A stretch of 29,349 nt of DNA. Source: a virus. The position numbers and the translations under genes are program-made. The notes beneath the pieces are model-generated. The model had not been told where the DNA came from. It was given only the letters and a program-made list of their open reading frames with translations, and did no database searches. The stretch spans positions 1 to 29,349 of IMG/VR virus record IMGVR_UViG_3300033143_002503; one strand, given 5' to 3'. Shown in pieces: positions 17,047 to 24,969 of the stretch. How positions within the stretch are numbered: the stretch's first letter is position 1; each line of letters starts with the position of its first letter.

Positions 17047-17373
17047 TTAACCTGTATAGATAAAGAAACTGATGTCTGTTGCACTTCCAGTATAAAATTT
17101 CAGAATCTCAAGATTAGCCCGTGTATCCCAGAATGAAAAAGCGTCAAACTGTGCAATACCACCATTATTAGCATTGGCATTACCCAGACCAAAGCGGAGG
17201 ATTGCTGATCCTTCGTTTCTAATCTCAACGCCAATACAATCAGATGGCAGATCTATACTGAGTTCTGCTAATGTTTGCGCTGAATTAACACTCTTCTTAT
17301 AAGTAGCTACCAATCGTGCTTGCGCAGGAAATATAGCTCCATTAGACTGCGTAGGGTCTTTGTCACTGCTCAT
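17047..17373 (-). CDS. Small virion-associated protein of unknown function
   Basis: A 108-aa mostly beta protein (AQARLVATYKKSV; DCIGVEIRNEGSAILRFGLG; ending SATDISFFIYTG). It starts one base inside the terminase large subunit stop (TAATG), so translation is probably coupled. Small beta-sandwich genes at this place, between terminase and portal, often encode head fibres or decoration proteins, and the next gene downstream carries lectin-like domains. No specific family is recognised. The role remains inference from position. Confidence 0.6.
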   Translation of the reverse strand: MSSDKDPTQSNGAIFPAQARLVATYKKSVNSAQTLAELSIDLPSDCIGVEIRNEGSAILRFGLGNANANNGGIAQFDAFSFWDTRANLEILKFYTGSATDISFFIYTG

Positions 17374-19043
17374 TAGTTAATATCCTCATTTGATCCTTTG
17401 GCCATTGCAACCTTAAAAGCTATCTCGCAGTAACAACGAGCCATAGCATAATGGTCGGCACCAGCAGCTAAATAGATGCCTCGCGGCTGTCCTTGGGCGT
17501 TCTTTTTATAGACTCTTACAGGTTCTTTAATGTGGTCACGATATTCTAAGTTCGTATCCATAGGGATTTTGATTGTTCCTGCCTTAAAACGACGCAGTGC
17601 AACATCGAGCCAACTTGTCTTATCAATCGAAATTGAATCTTCATCTTCCCAATCATGCTCTACAATATCACGACCAGATATCTTATCACCAGTTGTAACA
17701 CAAGTTCTAGCAATACCGCGAAATCTATTACTGAATTCCTTACTCTTACGTTGCTCGGGCTGTCGGTCAATAACTACAGAGTTAACGTCATACAGAAAAA
17801 CGTAGTCATCTATCTCTTCGAACTCATCTACTGTGAATTGTGTGAGAACTCTAGCTTCTGACATAAGATTGACATCTTTTGTCTTTGCTGCTTTCTTTGG
17901 ATCAAGTAGGTACTCAGTAATTTCAATATGGATTTTATTTCCAACGTCAATACCCATACACACGAACTGACTGGACCCAGCTCCATTAGACTTTGTGTAT
18001 CTACCAGTGCACTTTTCGATATCGTCGTCATTGATCTGAGCGCCCTTGACTACATGCGGTAATCCAAGCTTACTGTTAAAGAACTCAGTTTCATCTTCTT
18101 CAGATTGTGTCCGCCTTAGTGCAGATGTTGCAAATTCCCAAGGCTGAATCGTAAAGGAATACATCTGATTGACATGATAGCCATGGATATGACGACCCTT
18201 ATAAGCGGGCTGCCACTGAGCTTTTCCACCACGCTCGATAGGCTTGAGCCAATTGATCTTATCAAAGTGGTCTAGCGTACCTTTACACTCTTTGCATATA
18301 TAATAAGAGTCTTTGACTTTCTCGTCATAATGTGTTTCAGCAGTTATGACTAAGCAATCAGGAAAGACGAGCTCTGTGTATCTGCTGCAACATGGGCATT
18401 GGAAATAGAAATGCCGCTGATCAGATAAAAGGAACTCGCCATTAATACCAAACTTAGGTACTGTCGGGGTTGATAAGTCAAACTCAAATTTGACAAACTG
18501 ACCGGATTGTCTCTCACGACCCAGGATAAGTGACCATGGTGCCATTTCATCTACTTCGTCGAAGATCATAGTACCAGCTGGGATTGACTTAAGCTGTGAT
18601 CTACTACGTGCAGATCGTACATAGAGACTGGCCATTCCCGCTCTTTTAAGACCTAGATTCTTTGTGTCACAGAATAAGGCTGAGAGATGCGGGCTCATCT
18701 CAAGAGCGGGATCAAACCGACTAGAGCTAAAGTCAGCGGCGTCAGGCCTTTCGGTGGGTAACACATACCCAACTGACTGATGGTCTACATCAATAGTCTT
18801 AAATGCGCGGTTGATTGCTGTCTCAGTGAAAGCCATCTGGGCGGCTTTCTGACCTACCATGTGATTGGCAGTGCAATCATGCATTTCAAGGGACCAAGGA
18901 TGTAGGTCAAAACTATAGAGCATCGGTTCGCCGGTCTTTAGATTCTTGATCCAGCGATAGTTCATCGCCCAATCAGAAGCTTTAGATATAGCTGCTCGCG
19001 TCAGACCTTCATTGATCTGTTTTGCTAGACTCTCCAACAGCAT
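17373..19043 (-). CDS. terL: Terminase large subunit, lambda GpA type
   Basis: A 556-aa DNA-packaging motor. The Walker A region is GQKAAQMAFTE (residues 64-74, a divergent GpA-type P-loop), Walker B is MIFDEVDE (159-166) and STPT (191-194) is the coupling motif. A zinc-finger-like pair of CxxC motifs (216/219 and 250/253) is typical of GpA. The segment HIHGYHVNQMYSF also fits this family. The nuclease domain begins at GIDVGNKIHIEI (364-375) and ends near DHYAMARCYCE. It would cut concatemers and pump DNA through the portal encoded two genes downstream. It overlaps the small subunit by 35 bp. Confidence 0.93.
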   Translation of the reverse strand: MLLESLAKQINEGLTRAAISKASDWAMNYRWIKNLKTGEPMLYSFDLHPWSLEMHDCTANHMVGQKAAQMAFTETAINRAFKTIDVDHQSVGYVLPTERPDAADFSSSRFDPALEMSPHLSALFCDTKNLGLKRAGMASLYVRSARSRSQLKSIPAGTMIFDEVDEMAPWSLILGRERQSGQFVKFEFDLSTPTVPKFGINGEFLLSDQRHFYFQCPCCSRYTELVFPDCLVITAETHYDEKVKDSYYICKECKGTLDHFDKINWLKPIERGGKAQWQPAYKGRHIHGYHVNQMYSFTIQPWEFATSALRRTQSEEDETEFFNSKLGLPHVVKGAQINDDDIEKCTGRYTKSNGAGSSQFVCMGIDVGNKIHIEITEYLLDPKKAAKTKDVNLMSEARVLTQFTVDEFEEIDDYVFLYDVNSVVIDRQPEQRKSKEFSNRFRGIARTCVTTGDKISGRDIVEHDWEDEDSISIDKTSWLDVALRRFKAGTIKIPMDTNLEYRDHIKEPVRVYKKNAQGQPRGIYLAAGADHYAMARCYCEIAFKVAMAKGSNEDIN

Positions 19044-19554
19044 TTACAATCTCTCCGGCTATAGCTCGTTTGATATCCTCATCTGGGACATGACGAACAA
19101 TAATGTCAATTACTTTACCGGCAAAATTTGTAAGAGCGTCTTTAGACAACAGATGTCCTGTCTTCTCTTCGATACTATGACAATCCTTAACTAACTTACC
19201 AATATTATTGACCAGTGCCGCTATCTGGCCAGAATTAGTAATTAGATCGGACGCGCCTTCACACGATTCGACTGTCTCTTCAAGCGTTATACGCAATATA
19301 GCAATCTCGTCACGTAATGACATTAGGTTATCGCTATTACCTAGTTGAACAAGTCTCGCCTTGAACTTGGTCAACTTAAGATTGCGTAGTCCGTCTTTCT
19401 TAGCTTTAATAAGCACATTATGACCGCCGTGCTGAATACAGTACTGGCTGCCTGTGATAGCAACCATCATGCACTGACCGTGGGCGCTATTACCCTGACA
19501 ACGATTAGGGTCATCATGCTCTTTAACTCGTTCGAATTTATTCTCTTCATCCAT
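19009..19554 (-). CDS. Putative terminase small subunit
   Basis: A 181-aa protein directly upstream of terL, overlapping it by 35 bp. The N-terminus has a zinc-finger-like cluster (NRCQGNSAHGQC, then SQYCIQHGGHN), followed by basic helices (KAKKDGLRNLKLTKFKARL) and a coiled-coil region. Position next to terL and a Cys/His DNA-binding head fit the DNA-recognition subunit of a packaging complex. No clear ribosome site is visible before ATG 19554, and the transcript from the promoter-like element upstream would have a short leader, so translation may depend on leader structure. The family assignment rests on gene order, so another DNA-binding role is not excluded. Confidence 0.68.
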   Translation of the reverse strand: MDEENKFERVKEHDDPNRCQGNSAHGQCMMVAITGSQYCIQHGGHNVLIKAKKDGLRNLKLTKFKARLVQLGNSDNLMSLRDEIAILRITLEETVESCEGASDLITNSGQIAALVNNIGKLVKDCHSIEEKTGHLLSKDALTNFAGKVIDIIVRHVPDEDIKRAIAGEIVNAVGESSKTDQ

Positions 19555-19557
19555 GAT

Positions 19558-19662
19558 TGTATAATCGGGTCCGTTTTTAAGTACTTATAATCTCTTACTT
19601 ATAATATAGCCATTTCTCTCAGTCTACCAAATAAAATTACGAGATTTATTTTTGACGAGATC
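19558..19662 (-). promoter_or_regulatory. Late promoter-like element, copy A (before terminase)
   Basis: This 105-bp element has a second copy at 23533-23637 with 13 mismatches and no gaps. Read leftward it contains TTGGTA (19625-19630), a 16-bp spacer and TATATT (19603-19608), followed by a conserved leader with AAAAACGGACCCGAT. The two boxes are identical in both copies, while half of a 10-bp part of the spacer differs, the pattern expected of a promoter under selection. It directly precedes the terminase small subunit gene. Confidence 0.72.
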
Positions 19663-19958
19663 TATGCCCAACCTTTGTACTTTGCTATGAATATTTCACG
19701 CTGTGTTAATATAGCGCCAGTATCAGCTGTAGTAATAATCTCTAAATTATACTTAGCGTCCTGAACTAGGGATTGCGGTGAAAATGATCCCTGCCATACG
19801 CCACCTTGATTTTGTAACGTGGCAGTATCCACAAGTGTTTCATTCTTATCATAGATACGGGCTACTATACTATCAGCAACAACGGTGAGACCATCGAAGT
19901 CCAGTATATTAGATACTGTAATTCTCGCAGTACTTCCTATAAATATGGCTACTGACAT
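19662..19958 (-). CDS. Small structural protein with Ig-like or beta-sandwich fold
   Basis: A 98-aa protein with the build of a single beta-sandwich: VAIFIGSTARITVSNI, VVADSIVARIYDKNETLV, LQNQGGVWQGSFSP, KYNLEIITTADTG. Similar domains occur in adhesin-like phage virion proteins. It overlaps the 87-aa gene by 10 bp. Its stop lies at the edge of the promoter-like element before the terminase gene. It is probably co-expressed with the 1099-aa protein and may be a partner or accessory of that appendage. Function unknown. Confidence 0.62.
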   Translation of the reverse strand: MSVAIFIGSTARITVSNILDFDGLTVVADSIVARIYDKNETLVDTATLQNQGGVWQGSFSPQSLVQDAKYNLEIITTADTGAILTQREIFIAKYKGWA

Positions 19959-20212
19959 TTTTCTACCTCTGTAGATTGTGTTAAGATGTCTATATCTTTA
20001 GATGTTAGTATACTAGCTGCGGCTACCGACCCGTTCATACTCAATGATTGACGGGACGATAACATGCTAGCTTCTGTGACCTCGGTAGACATAGAGTCAG
20101 TTTCTACTTGCGCACATAGGCCGGGGAGATTAAGCTGTGCTGCAAAGCCGTAACCATATAATGGAAACGTAACTCCGGCAGCAGGACCATAACCATATGT
20201 TACAAGACTCAT
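19949..20212 (-). CDS. Small hypothetical protein with repeated YGYG
   Basis: An 87-aa protein with an N-terminal glycine/tyrosine region (SLVTYGYGPAAG, then PLYGYGFAAQ) and a polar Ser/Thr-rich C-terminal half (EASMLSSRQSLSMNGSV). The YGYG-type start recurs in small genes beside phage structural genes, and it could be a short virion or assembly protein. The start overlaps the 1099-aa gene stop by 4 bp and its end overlaps the next gene by 10 bp, so the three form one translation unit. No function can be given. Confidence 0.6.
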   Translation of the reverse strand: MSLVTYGYGPAAGVTFPLYGYGFAAQLNLPGLCAQVETDSMSTEVTEASMLSSRQSLSMNGSVAAASILTSKDIDILTQSTEVEKCQ

Positions 20213-23200
20213 TGTGGTGCTCTCTCAGTGGAGTTAATGTACGCAGCTACGCCGTTAATGTCCTTAAGGTCAAATACTACCAATGGCGTGGTGCCATCAT
20301 CTGCGTATAGCGTTGCAAGATTATCAACTGTAATCTTGAAACGATTGAGCAGACCCTGCCTAGCCAGTGTTGACTGAGTCTCTGCTACAGCGATACCAGC
20401 ATTATCTGGAGCGGTATCATTACCACGCATATCATTATTAGTGTCAATAGTACCACCCGTAACCGTACGGGTTACATGAGCCCATACTTGAGTGGCTGTT
20501 AAGGCACTTCCACTCACAGCGTCAACTGCATTCCTGATTGCTTCGAGCGTATCGGTTGTAGTCCAACCGGTGCCTTTGATTTCAGTGAATGCTGCAGTTA
20601 ACTCTGTTAGAGTAGGTATACCGTAGGCCGTGAGACGTGCGTCAATATCGGCTGTAGATAGGTCATTTAGATTACCAATTGCAATACCATTAGCAGCAAT
20701 ACCAGCGTTATCTGGAACGACTGTATTCGCGCTATCAGTACCACGCATATCATTAGTGGTATCGATAGTACCGCCCGTGATAGTACGAGTCACATAAGCC
20801 CAGATCTGAGCTGGCGTAGTTCCACCATCGACTGCATTCCTGATTGCTTCAAGCGTGTCGGTTGTAGTCCAACCTGCACCTTTGATCTGAGTAAATGCTG
20901 CTGTCATCTCCGTTAGCGTAGGTATACCATAGGCAGCGAGACGTGCATCAATATCGGCTGTGGATAGATTGTTAAGGTCGCCAATATCAGTTCCTCGCAT
21001 ATTAGAGGCGATTGACTGAACGTCATTACCGGTGAAGTTGAGTAAGTCAGTCTTAGCTTGAATGGCTACGATACCAGCGTTATCTGGGACAACCGTGTTT
21101 GCACTATCAGTACCGCGCATGTCGTTATTAGTATCAACGACACCGCCTGTGATGGTACGTGTAGCATAAGCCCATACTTCAGCAGCAGTAGCGCCACCGC
21201 TACCGGTAGTAAGCGTACGAGTCACATATTCCCAGACCGTTTGGGCGAGCTCTGAGTTCGTGGAACCAGCAACATAGACAACGCCACCATTTGTGCCGTC
21301 AACAGGCGTACCGTCCTGGGACAATAGGTAACCATCAACCGCTGCATTCGTATCACCGGCAGAGTCACGGCGTACACGGATATCTGGACCCATGAACAGG
21401 ATCTTTCCTACACCGGGTAGGTCGTCAAATTGGCAGATTGAACCCTGTTGAGAGTGCCATGCCATACCATCGGCCGTGAGTAGTGCATTTTCGAAGCTGT
21501 CAAAGACACCCTGGAGGTTAGCAACACCATCAGCAATATCGATTGTCGCTTGTGGTGTGATGAGATCAAATGACACAGTACATAATGGGCATGAGCTAGC
21601 AGTATACATAACACCACCGGCGCCTCGGATGTACTCAAGTAGTGTGACATTAATCGATAGGCTTGTGCCCTCTGCAACGAGGAACGTTCCGACATCTGGG
21701 CTGTACCCAGCCCTGTCGACTGCATACTTCCAAGTTTCGCCTTCGTCTGCTCTGGCAATAGTAAATTGATAAGTTGAGCCGGTTGCTGTGGCAAACTCTT
21801 GCTGCACTTCGGCGCCATCTTCGACCCTGATTGTATCACCAATCGTGAGGCCGGAGATCGTCACGGTCATATCATTGATGATCGTGATTGTGCCACTGGT
21901 CTGTGTGAGTGTCGGGACCGAGGACCCATTGGTCAGGGTAACAGTCAGAGTTGCTCCACCAGTTACTTCGAGCTCGGTCACGTTAGCACCATCAAGCGTA
22001 AGAGCGTTTGCGCCCGTTCCGGTGTGAATGATCTTTGAGGCTGTGATACCCGTGTAGGTGTCACCATCGGAGGTGTTATCAATCTCAATGTCGCCATCGA
22101 AAGTTTCGCCGCTGAGTAGGACGCCATTAAGGAGTATCAACTTACCAGTGGTGGTTGTTATACCAAACTCACAAGTTGCGGCCTTGGCGGTGATAGCCGT
22201 TAGAGAGGCTGCAACGTACACTGAGCCCGTAGCATCTAGGGTAAGGATAATATCGTCCAATACCATTTGATCACCAACCCGCGTAATGATCGGATAACCG
22301 TCGTTCGCGTACCACGCATAGTGGGACATGTCGTAGAACTTGTCTGCCGGACCCAAATCTGTGTAGGCTGCGACTGTAACAGGATTCGTCTCAGTGAGGT
22401 CCAACAAGTTATTCAAAATAAAGTTGACAAGCTGGTCAACTGTGTAATCGGAATTGATAGAACCTACGGGCCCAGTTGGGGCATAGGTATCACCTAGACT
22501 AAAGCCTACTGAGGCCTGGAATCCGAAGGCGCGGCACTCAATAGCGTGCAGGATAGTCACTAGATCGTATTTGAACGCACCTGGACCGTATGAACTACCA
22601 GCCTGATCCGCTTCGTTCTTGGGGAAATAGAGTGTTGGACGTGCGATGCTTGAGCCGGTGGTAAAGGCTTTTGAATCATAGGTGCCGACAAGTTGACCAT
22701 CTGAATCTGTCGAATAGCGTCCTAGCTCGGTCATCGACCCGCTTCGGTTACTACTCAGGATAAGCGTCACGTCCTCAACATCTGCGCCAGAGTCGCGATT
22801 CTTGAAGCGCCATCCAGCAGTCCATCCATCGAAAAACGCGCTGTTCGCGCTGGACATGCTGACTGTCTGATTGTTGAATAGGATGGGATTCCAGATTCCC
22901 CATTCGTTATTTCCGGAATTCCCAGTACCAAGATTAAGGGATGTCGGGACATTAACTTCTTTGATATAGGGTAGATCCATTCGGCCGGAATCAAAGTTAG
23001 TTGGTCCGTTGCCGCTATTTTCAATGCGGAGATTACCGGAAGCCGAGGGCTCACCTATCAGCTCCCAGCTGATATTATCAATGTGCATATCGTCGAGGTT
23101 GGTAGTCTCTTGCGTGTAGAGCCGAACAGTGGCTGAACCTGTGGAGTACACCCTAGTATTTTGGACTTGCGATATGAAAATCGCAACGGTTGCGGTTGCC

Positions 23201-23508
23201 CGGAAAGTAATCGAACAATCGATAAAATTAATGTGGCTGGATATCCCAGACCTGCCGCCGCTAAGCCCATTATATGATAGGGCGGCTTCTTGGATAGCCC
23301 ACCAGTTAGCCACCGGTGCAACGTCATCGATAAAGATCTGGCACCTCGTGAACGTAATCACTCCGGTACCACTCGCCCTGATTGCACCATCAGCCTTTAG
23401 CAGTATCGACTCACCTATAGCGTCGGCAGTGCCTGTAATGACATCAGCAATAATAAATACCTGCTGGCCATCCACAGTTGAGTAATTTGTAAAGCCTGTC
23501 ATCGACAT
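20209..23508 (-). CDS. Large repeat-bearing virion or appendage protein
   Basis: A 1099-aa protein. The N-terminal half is beta-rich with glycine turns and looks like a beta-helix or stacked-strand region (ITFTRCQIFIDDVAP; SHINFIDCSITF; then ITLTLDATGSVYVAASL-like strands). A carboxypeptidase-regulatory or Ig-like domain follows (about 560-620: TVTISGLTIGDTIRVEDG, TYQFTIARADEGETWKYA). The C-terminal third (about 775-1050) carries three imperfect repeats with VWAYATRTITGG, NNDMRGTDSANTVVPDN and ADIDARLAAYGIPTLTE. The last 50 residues (RFKITVDNLATLYADDG) are another beta module. It is the first gene after the second promoter-like element. The role is probably surface binding or a long fibre. 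Confidence 0.62.
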   Translation of the reverse strand: MSMTGFTNYSTVDGQQVFIIADVITGTADAIGESILLKADGAIRASGTGVITFTRCQIFIDDVAPVANWWAIQEAALSYNGLSGGRSGISSHINFIDCSITFRATATVAIFISQVQNTRVYSTGSATVRLYTQETTNLDDMHIDNISWELIGEPSASGNLRIENSGNGPTNFDSGRMDLPYIKEVNVPTSLNLGTGNSGNNEWGIWNPILFNNQTVSMSSANSAFFDGWTAGWRFKNRDSGADVEDVTLILSSNRSGSMTELGRYSTDSDGQLVGTYDSKAFTTGSSIARPTLYFPKNEADQAGSSYGPGAFKYDLVTILHAIECRAFGFQASVGFSLGDTYAPTGPVGSINSDYTVDQLVNFILNNLLDLTETNPVTVAAYTDLGPADKFYDMSHYAWYANDGYPIITRVGDQMVLDDIILTLDATGSVYVAASLTAITAKAATCEFGITTTTGKLILLNGVLLSGETFDGDIEIDNTSDGDTYTGITASKIIHTGTGANALTLDGANVTELEVTGGATLTVTLTNGSSVPTLTQTSGTITIINDMTVTISGLTIGDTIRVEDGAEVQQEFATATGSTYQFTIARADEGETWKYAVDRAGYSPDVGTFLVAEGTSLSINVTLLEYIRGAGGVMYTASSCPLCTVSFDLITPQATIDIADGVANLQGVFDSFENALLTADGMAWHSQQGSICQFDDLPGVGKILFMGPDIRVRRDSAGDTNAAVDGYLLSQDGTPVDGTNGGVVYVAGSTNSELAQTVWEYVTRTLTTGSGGATAAEVWAYATRTITGGVVDTNNDMRGTDSANTVVPDNAGIVAIQAKTDLLNFTGNDVQSIASNMRGTDIGDLNNLSTADIDARLAAYGIPTLTEMTAAFTQIKGAGWTTTDTLEAIRNAVDGGTTPAQIWAYVTRTITGGTIDTTNDMRGTDSANTVVPDNAGIAANGIAIGNLNDLSTADIDARLTAYGIPTLTELTAAFTEIKGTGWTTTDTLEAIRNAVDAVSGSALTATQVWAHVTRTVTGGTIDTNNDMRGNDTAPDNAGIAVAETQSTLARQGLLNRFKITVDNLATLYADDGTTPLVVFDLKDINGVAAYINSTERAPQ

Positions 23509-23532
23509 TGTAAATGCTCCGAGGTGATTGAG

Positions 23533-23637
23533 TGTACAATCGGGTCCGTTTTTGAGTGCTTATGATCTCTCACTTATAATATAGCCAATTTTAGCATTCT
23601 ACCAAATAAAATTCTGAGATTTATTTTTGACGGGATC
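23533..23637 (-). promoter_or_regulatory. Late promoter-like element, copy B (before 1099-aa gene)
   Basis: Second copy of the element described for 19558-19662, of the same length. Read leftward, TTGGTA is at 23600-23605 and TATATT at 23578-23583, again with 16 bp between them. The AAAAACGGACCCGAT leader is kept. It precedes the 1099-aa gene, whose ATG (23508) has GGAG 10 bases upstream. The pair suggests that one regulator or polymerase drives both late units. Confidence 0.7.
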
Positions 23638-23706
23638 AACGTACGTATGTTAGTGATTACTTTTGTAATCGGTAATTTAACCCACCCCTGCGTCTAGAGT
23701 CCCGCT

Positions 23707-23882
23707 ACCATCAACTGGATGCTGGATTCCTGTCTTAAATGTACACTGGCTCTGAGTATTATACCCTGAGTCTGGATTCTGGATTCCTGTTTTAAATTTA
23801 CATGATATATGAGGCAGGGGCTCTGTGACACCATCAACTGGATTCCTGTCTTAAATTTACATGATATATGAGGCAGGGGCTC
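23707..23882. repeat. Dispersed direct repeats in the non-coding tract
   Basis: A 43-bp sequence beginning GGATTCCTG and containing TTAAATTTACATGATATATG occurs at 23781-23823 and 23840-23882 with one difference. A shorter related piece (GGATTCCTGTCTTAAAT) is at 23724-23740. ACCATCAACTGGAT stands before two of the three. TCTGGATTCTGGATTCCTG (23771-23789) is a heptamer-type run of the same family as the arrays at 26.5 and 27.1 kb. No open frame here looks real. Confidence 0.75.
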
Positions 23883-23988
23883 CGGGTATATGGTAGATTT
23901 TATAAAGTCTTGACTCGATACATTTTTGTAACCCACCCTCCCTATACTAGCTACTATATCACAGCTACTTTGCAGTATAAAGACAACT

Positions 23989-24072
23989 GCATCGCAGACT
24001 CCATCATCCAGTACATAGTACTTTGCATCACAGAGTCCATCATCTAGTACATAGTACTCTGCATCACAGAGT
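23989..24072. repeat. 36-bp tandem repeat, 2.3 copies
   Basis: Units start at 23989, 24025 and (partial) 24061. Each begins GCATC(A/G)CAGA and contains AGTACATAGTACT, itself a near-palindrome. Iterated short repeats next to AT-rich palindromes are common at phage replication origins or regulator-binding arrays, but no initiator gene is visible here. Confidence 0.8.
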
Positions 24073-24108
24073 ACTACCTATTATCTATACACGTATGTCT
24101 GTATATGT

Positions 24109-24130
24109 ACAGCTATATGCATATAGCTGT
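24109..24130. repeat. 22-bp perfect palindrome
   Basis: ACAGCTATATG followed by its exact reverse complement. It is followed by two more GTATATGCATATAG-like copies up to 24155. The AT-rich centre could be melted easily or extrude a cruciform. A protein-binding site is equally possible. Confidence 0.75.
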
Positions 24131-24155
24131 ATGCATATGGGTATATGCATATAGC

Positions 24156-24420
24156 AAGCAATGGCCCTAATCAATTGATTGAGACAGGTAGGGCTATCAA
24201 AGCCTCAAGCCTATAGGATGCAGTCACTATGCCGCTAGTCTATAGCATCTAGCCTATATGATATACTAGATACCATAGCCCTAGATACTATAGACCATAG
24301 CCCGTATACTATAGGCTAGAGGCTAGCTACTCACGACGTACCATATATTATGGTAGGTCTATGGCCTTGTATACTATGCACTTATAGACTATCGTCAACG
24401 ATAGTCTGAAAATAATGTAT
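24156..24420. other. Gene-free tract dense in CTAG and CTATAG dyads
   Basis: No plausible gene. The tract holds AATCAATTGATT (a 12-bp palindrome), many CTAG, CTATAG and CATAG words, and an inverted pair AGCCTATAG / CTATAGGCT about 95 bp apart. CTAG is usually rare in bacterial DNA, so this density stands out. It ends in a 9-bp stem hairpin (24386-24407: AGACTATCG, TCAA, CGATAGTCT). Function unknown; an origin or a regulator-binding tract is a guess. Confidence 0.5.
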
Positions 24421-24537
24421 CCACTAGCTTGTATATACCTTATCTTTGGAGTACTCTATCAACAGACACGCGGTTAGACTGAATAGCTTGACAGTCTCAA
24501 AGTCTGTGATCCTTGACAATATAGTTTGCGGTTATGA

Positions 24538-24587
24538 GCTACCCGGCGGAAAATGTCACTTCGCGGTGAGAAGGGCCAAACGGTAGC
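24538..24587 (+). ncRNA. Possible small structured leader RNA
   Basis: Complementary GCTACC (24538-24543) and GGTAGC (24582-24587) enclose GGC/GCC and a TCAC/GTGA hairpin, giving a compact three-helix fold on the plus strand. It lies just before the first inverted-repeat gene unit. No known riboswitch consensus is recognised. The stems are short, so chance is possible. Confidence 0.22.
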
Positions 24588-24650
24588 AAGTAGCAAGACG
24601 CTGAATATAAGACTCTAGGTTTCTTTTGAGTGTATCTATAAGGATATACC

Positions 24651-24821
24651 ATGGGCAGTAAAGATATTAAATCATATACATTGAAGTGTTGGTCATCTGA
24701 TTGTTACGGAAAACCAATTATCGATTTACGACGTACTCGAACATTTGATACTATGAAACAAGTACTCGAATACATTAGAGACATAAAACCAGATAATTAC
24801 CAAACTATCGAAAACAGCTAA
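24651..24821 (+). CDS. Unknown 56-aa protein of inverted-repeat unit 1
   Basis: A short gene with a good AAGGAT site just after the left repeat arm and ATG at 24651. The protein begins MGSKDIKSYTLKCWSS, has a strand pair (GKPIIDLRRTRTF) and a helix (TMKQVLEYIRDI), and ends NYQTIENS. The first seven codons and the leader are closely similar to the gene of unit 2 (MGNRDIN), so the two are paralogous cassettes with diverged bodies. The last seven codons with the stop are part of a 21-bp tandem duplication (24801-24842). No family is recognised. Small beta-helix proteins like this are often host-takeover or regulatory factors, but that is only a guess. Confidence 0.72.
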   Translation: MGSKDIKSYTLKCWSSDCYGKPIIDLRRTRTFDTMKQVLEYIRDIKPDNYQTIENS

Positions 24822-24842
24822 CAAACTATCGAAAACAGCTAA
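24801..24842. repeat. 21-bp exact tandem duplication at the end of the unit 1 gene
   Basis: The unit CAAACTATCGAAAACAGCTA plus A occurs twice back to back. The first copy encodes the last six residues and the stop; the second is untranslated. The duplication is in frame and looks recent because it is perfect. Confidence 0.9.
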
Positions 24843-24885
24843 CAAACATTAGATACACTCAAAAGAAACCTAGAGTCTGACAATT

Positions 24886-24930
24886 TAGGTATTACCTCTA
24901 GCATGTAACTACAACTAGAGGCAACACCTA
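24886..24930. repeat. Gene-less hairpin between units 1 and 2
   Basis: Left arm 24886-24901 (AGGTATTACCTCTAG core) and right arm 24915-24930 (CTAGAGGCAACACCT core) pair over 16 bp except for two A-C mismatches. The loop is only 13 bases. The mismatches would be U-G pairs in a minus-strand RNA. It sits exactly in the 53-bp gap between the two related gene units. It may be an emptied unit or a processing signal. Confidence 0.6.
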
Positions 24931-24969
24931 GGATTCTAGGTTCTTTTGAGTGTACCAGTGAGGTACACT

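Larger units (their letters stand above)
24610..24878. repeat. Gene unit 1: 29-bp perfect inverted repeat enclosing a small gene
   Basis: Left arm 24610-24638 (starts AGACTCTAGG, contains TTTCTTTTGAGTG) is the exact reverse complement of right arm 24850-24878. The spacer is 211 bp and holds one complete gene with its ribosome site just inside the left arm. No repeat of flanking bases marks an insertion. In a plus-strand transcript the arms would form a 29-bp duplex closing the gene into a loop. Confidence 0.92.

Noticed and set aside
23694-23936. 80-codon frame on the minus strand in the gene-free tract
   Set aside because: It is a translation of the direct repeats (the same ISCKFKTGIQ-like and IYHVNLKQES-like pieces from two frames) and has no ribosome site.
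23781-24072. CRISPR array
   Set aside because: Only two 43-bp copies with a 16-bp gap and a separate 36-bp head-to-tail repeat with no spacers; no cas genes.
24488-24537. Two TTGACA boxes 25 bp apart as a promoter for the rightward block
   Set aside because: Neither has an acceptable -10 box 16-18 bp downstream; the best (TTATGA) is only 13 bp away.
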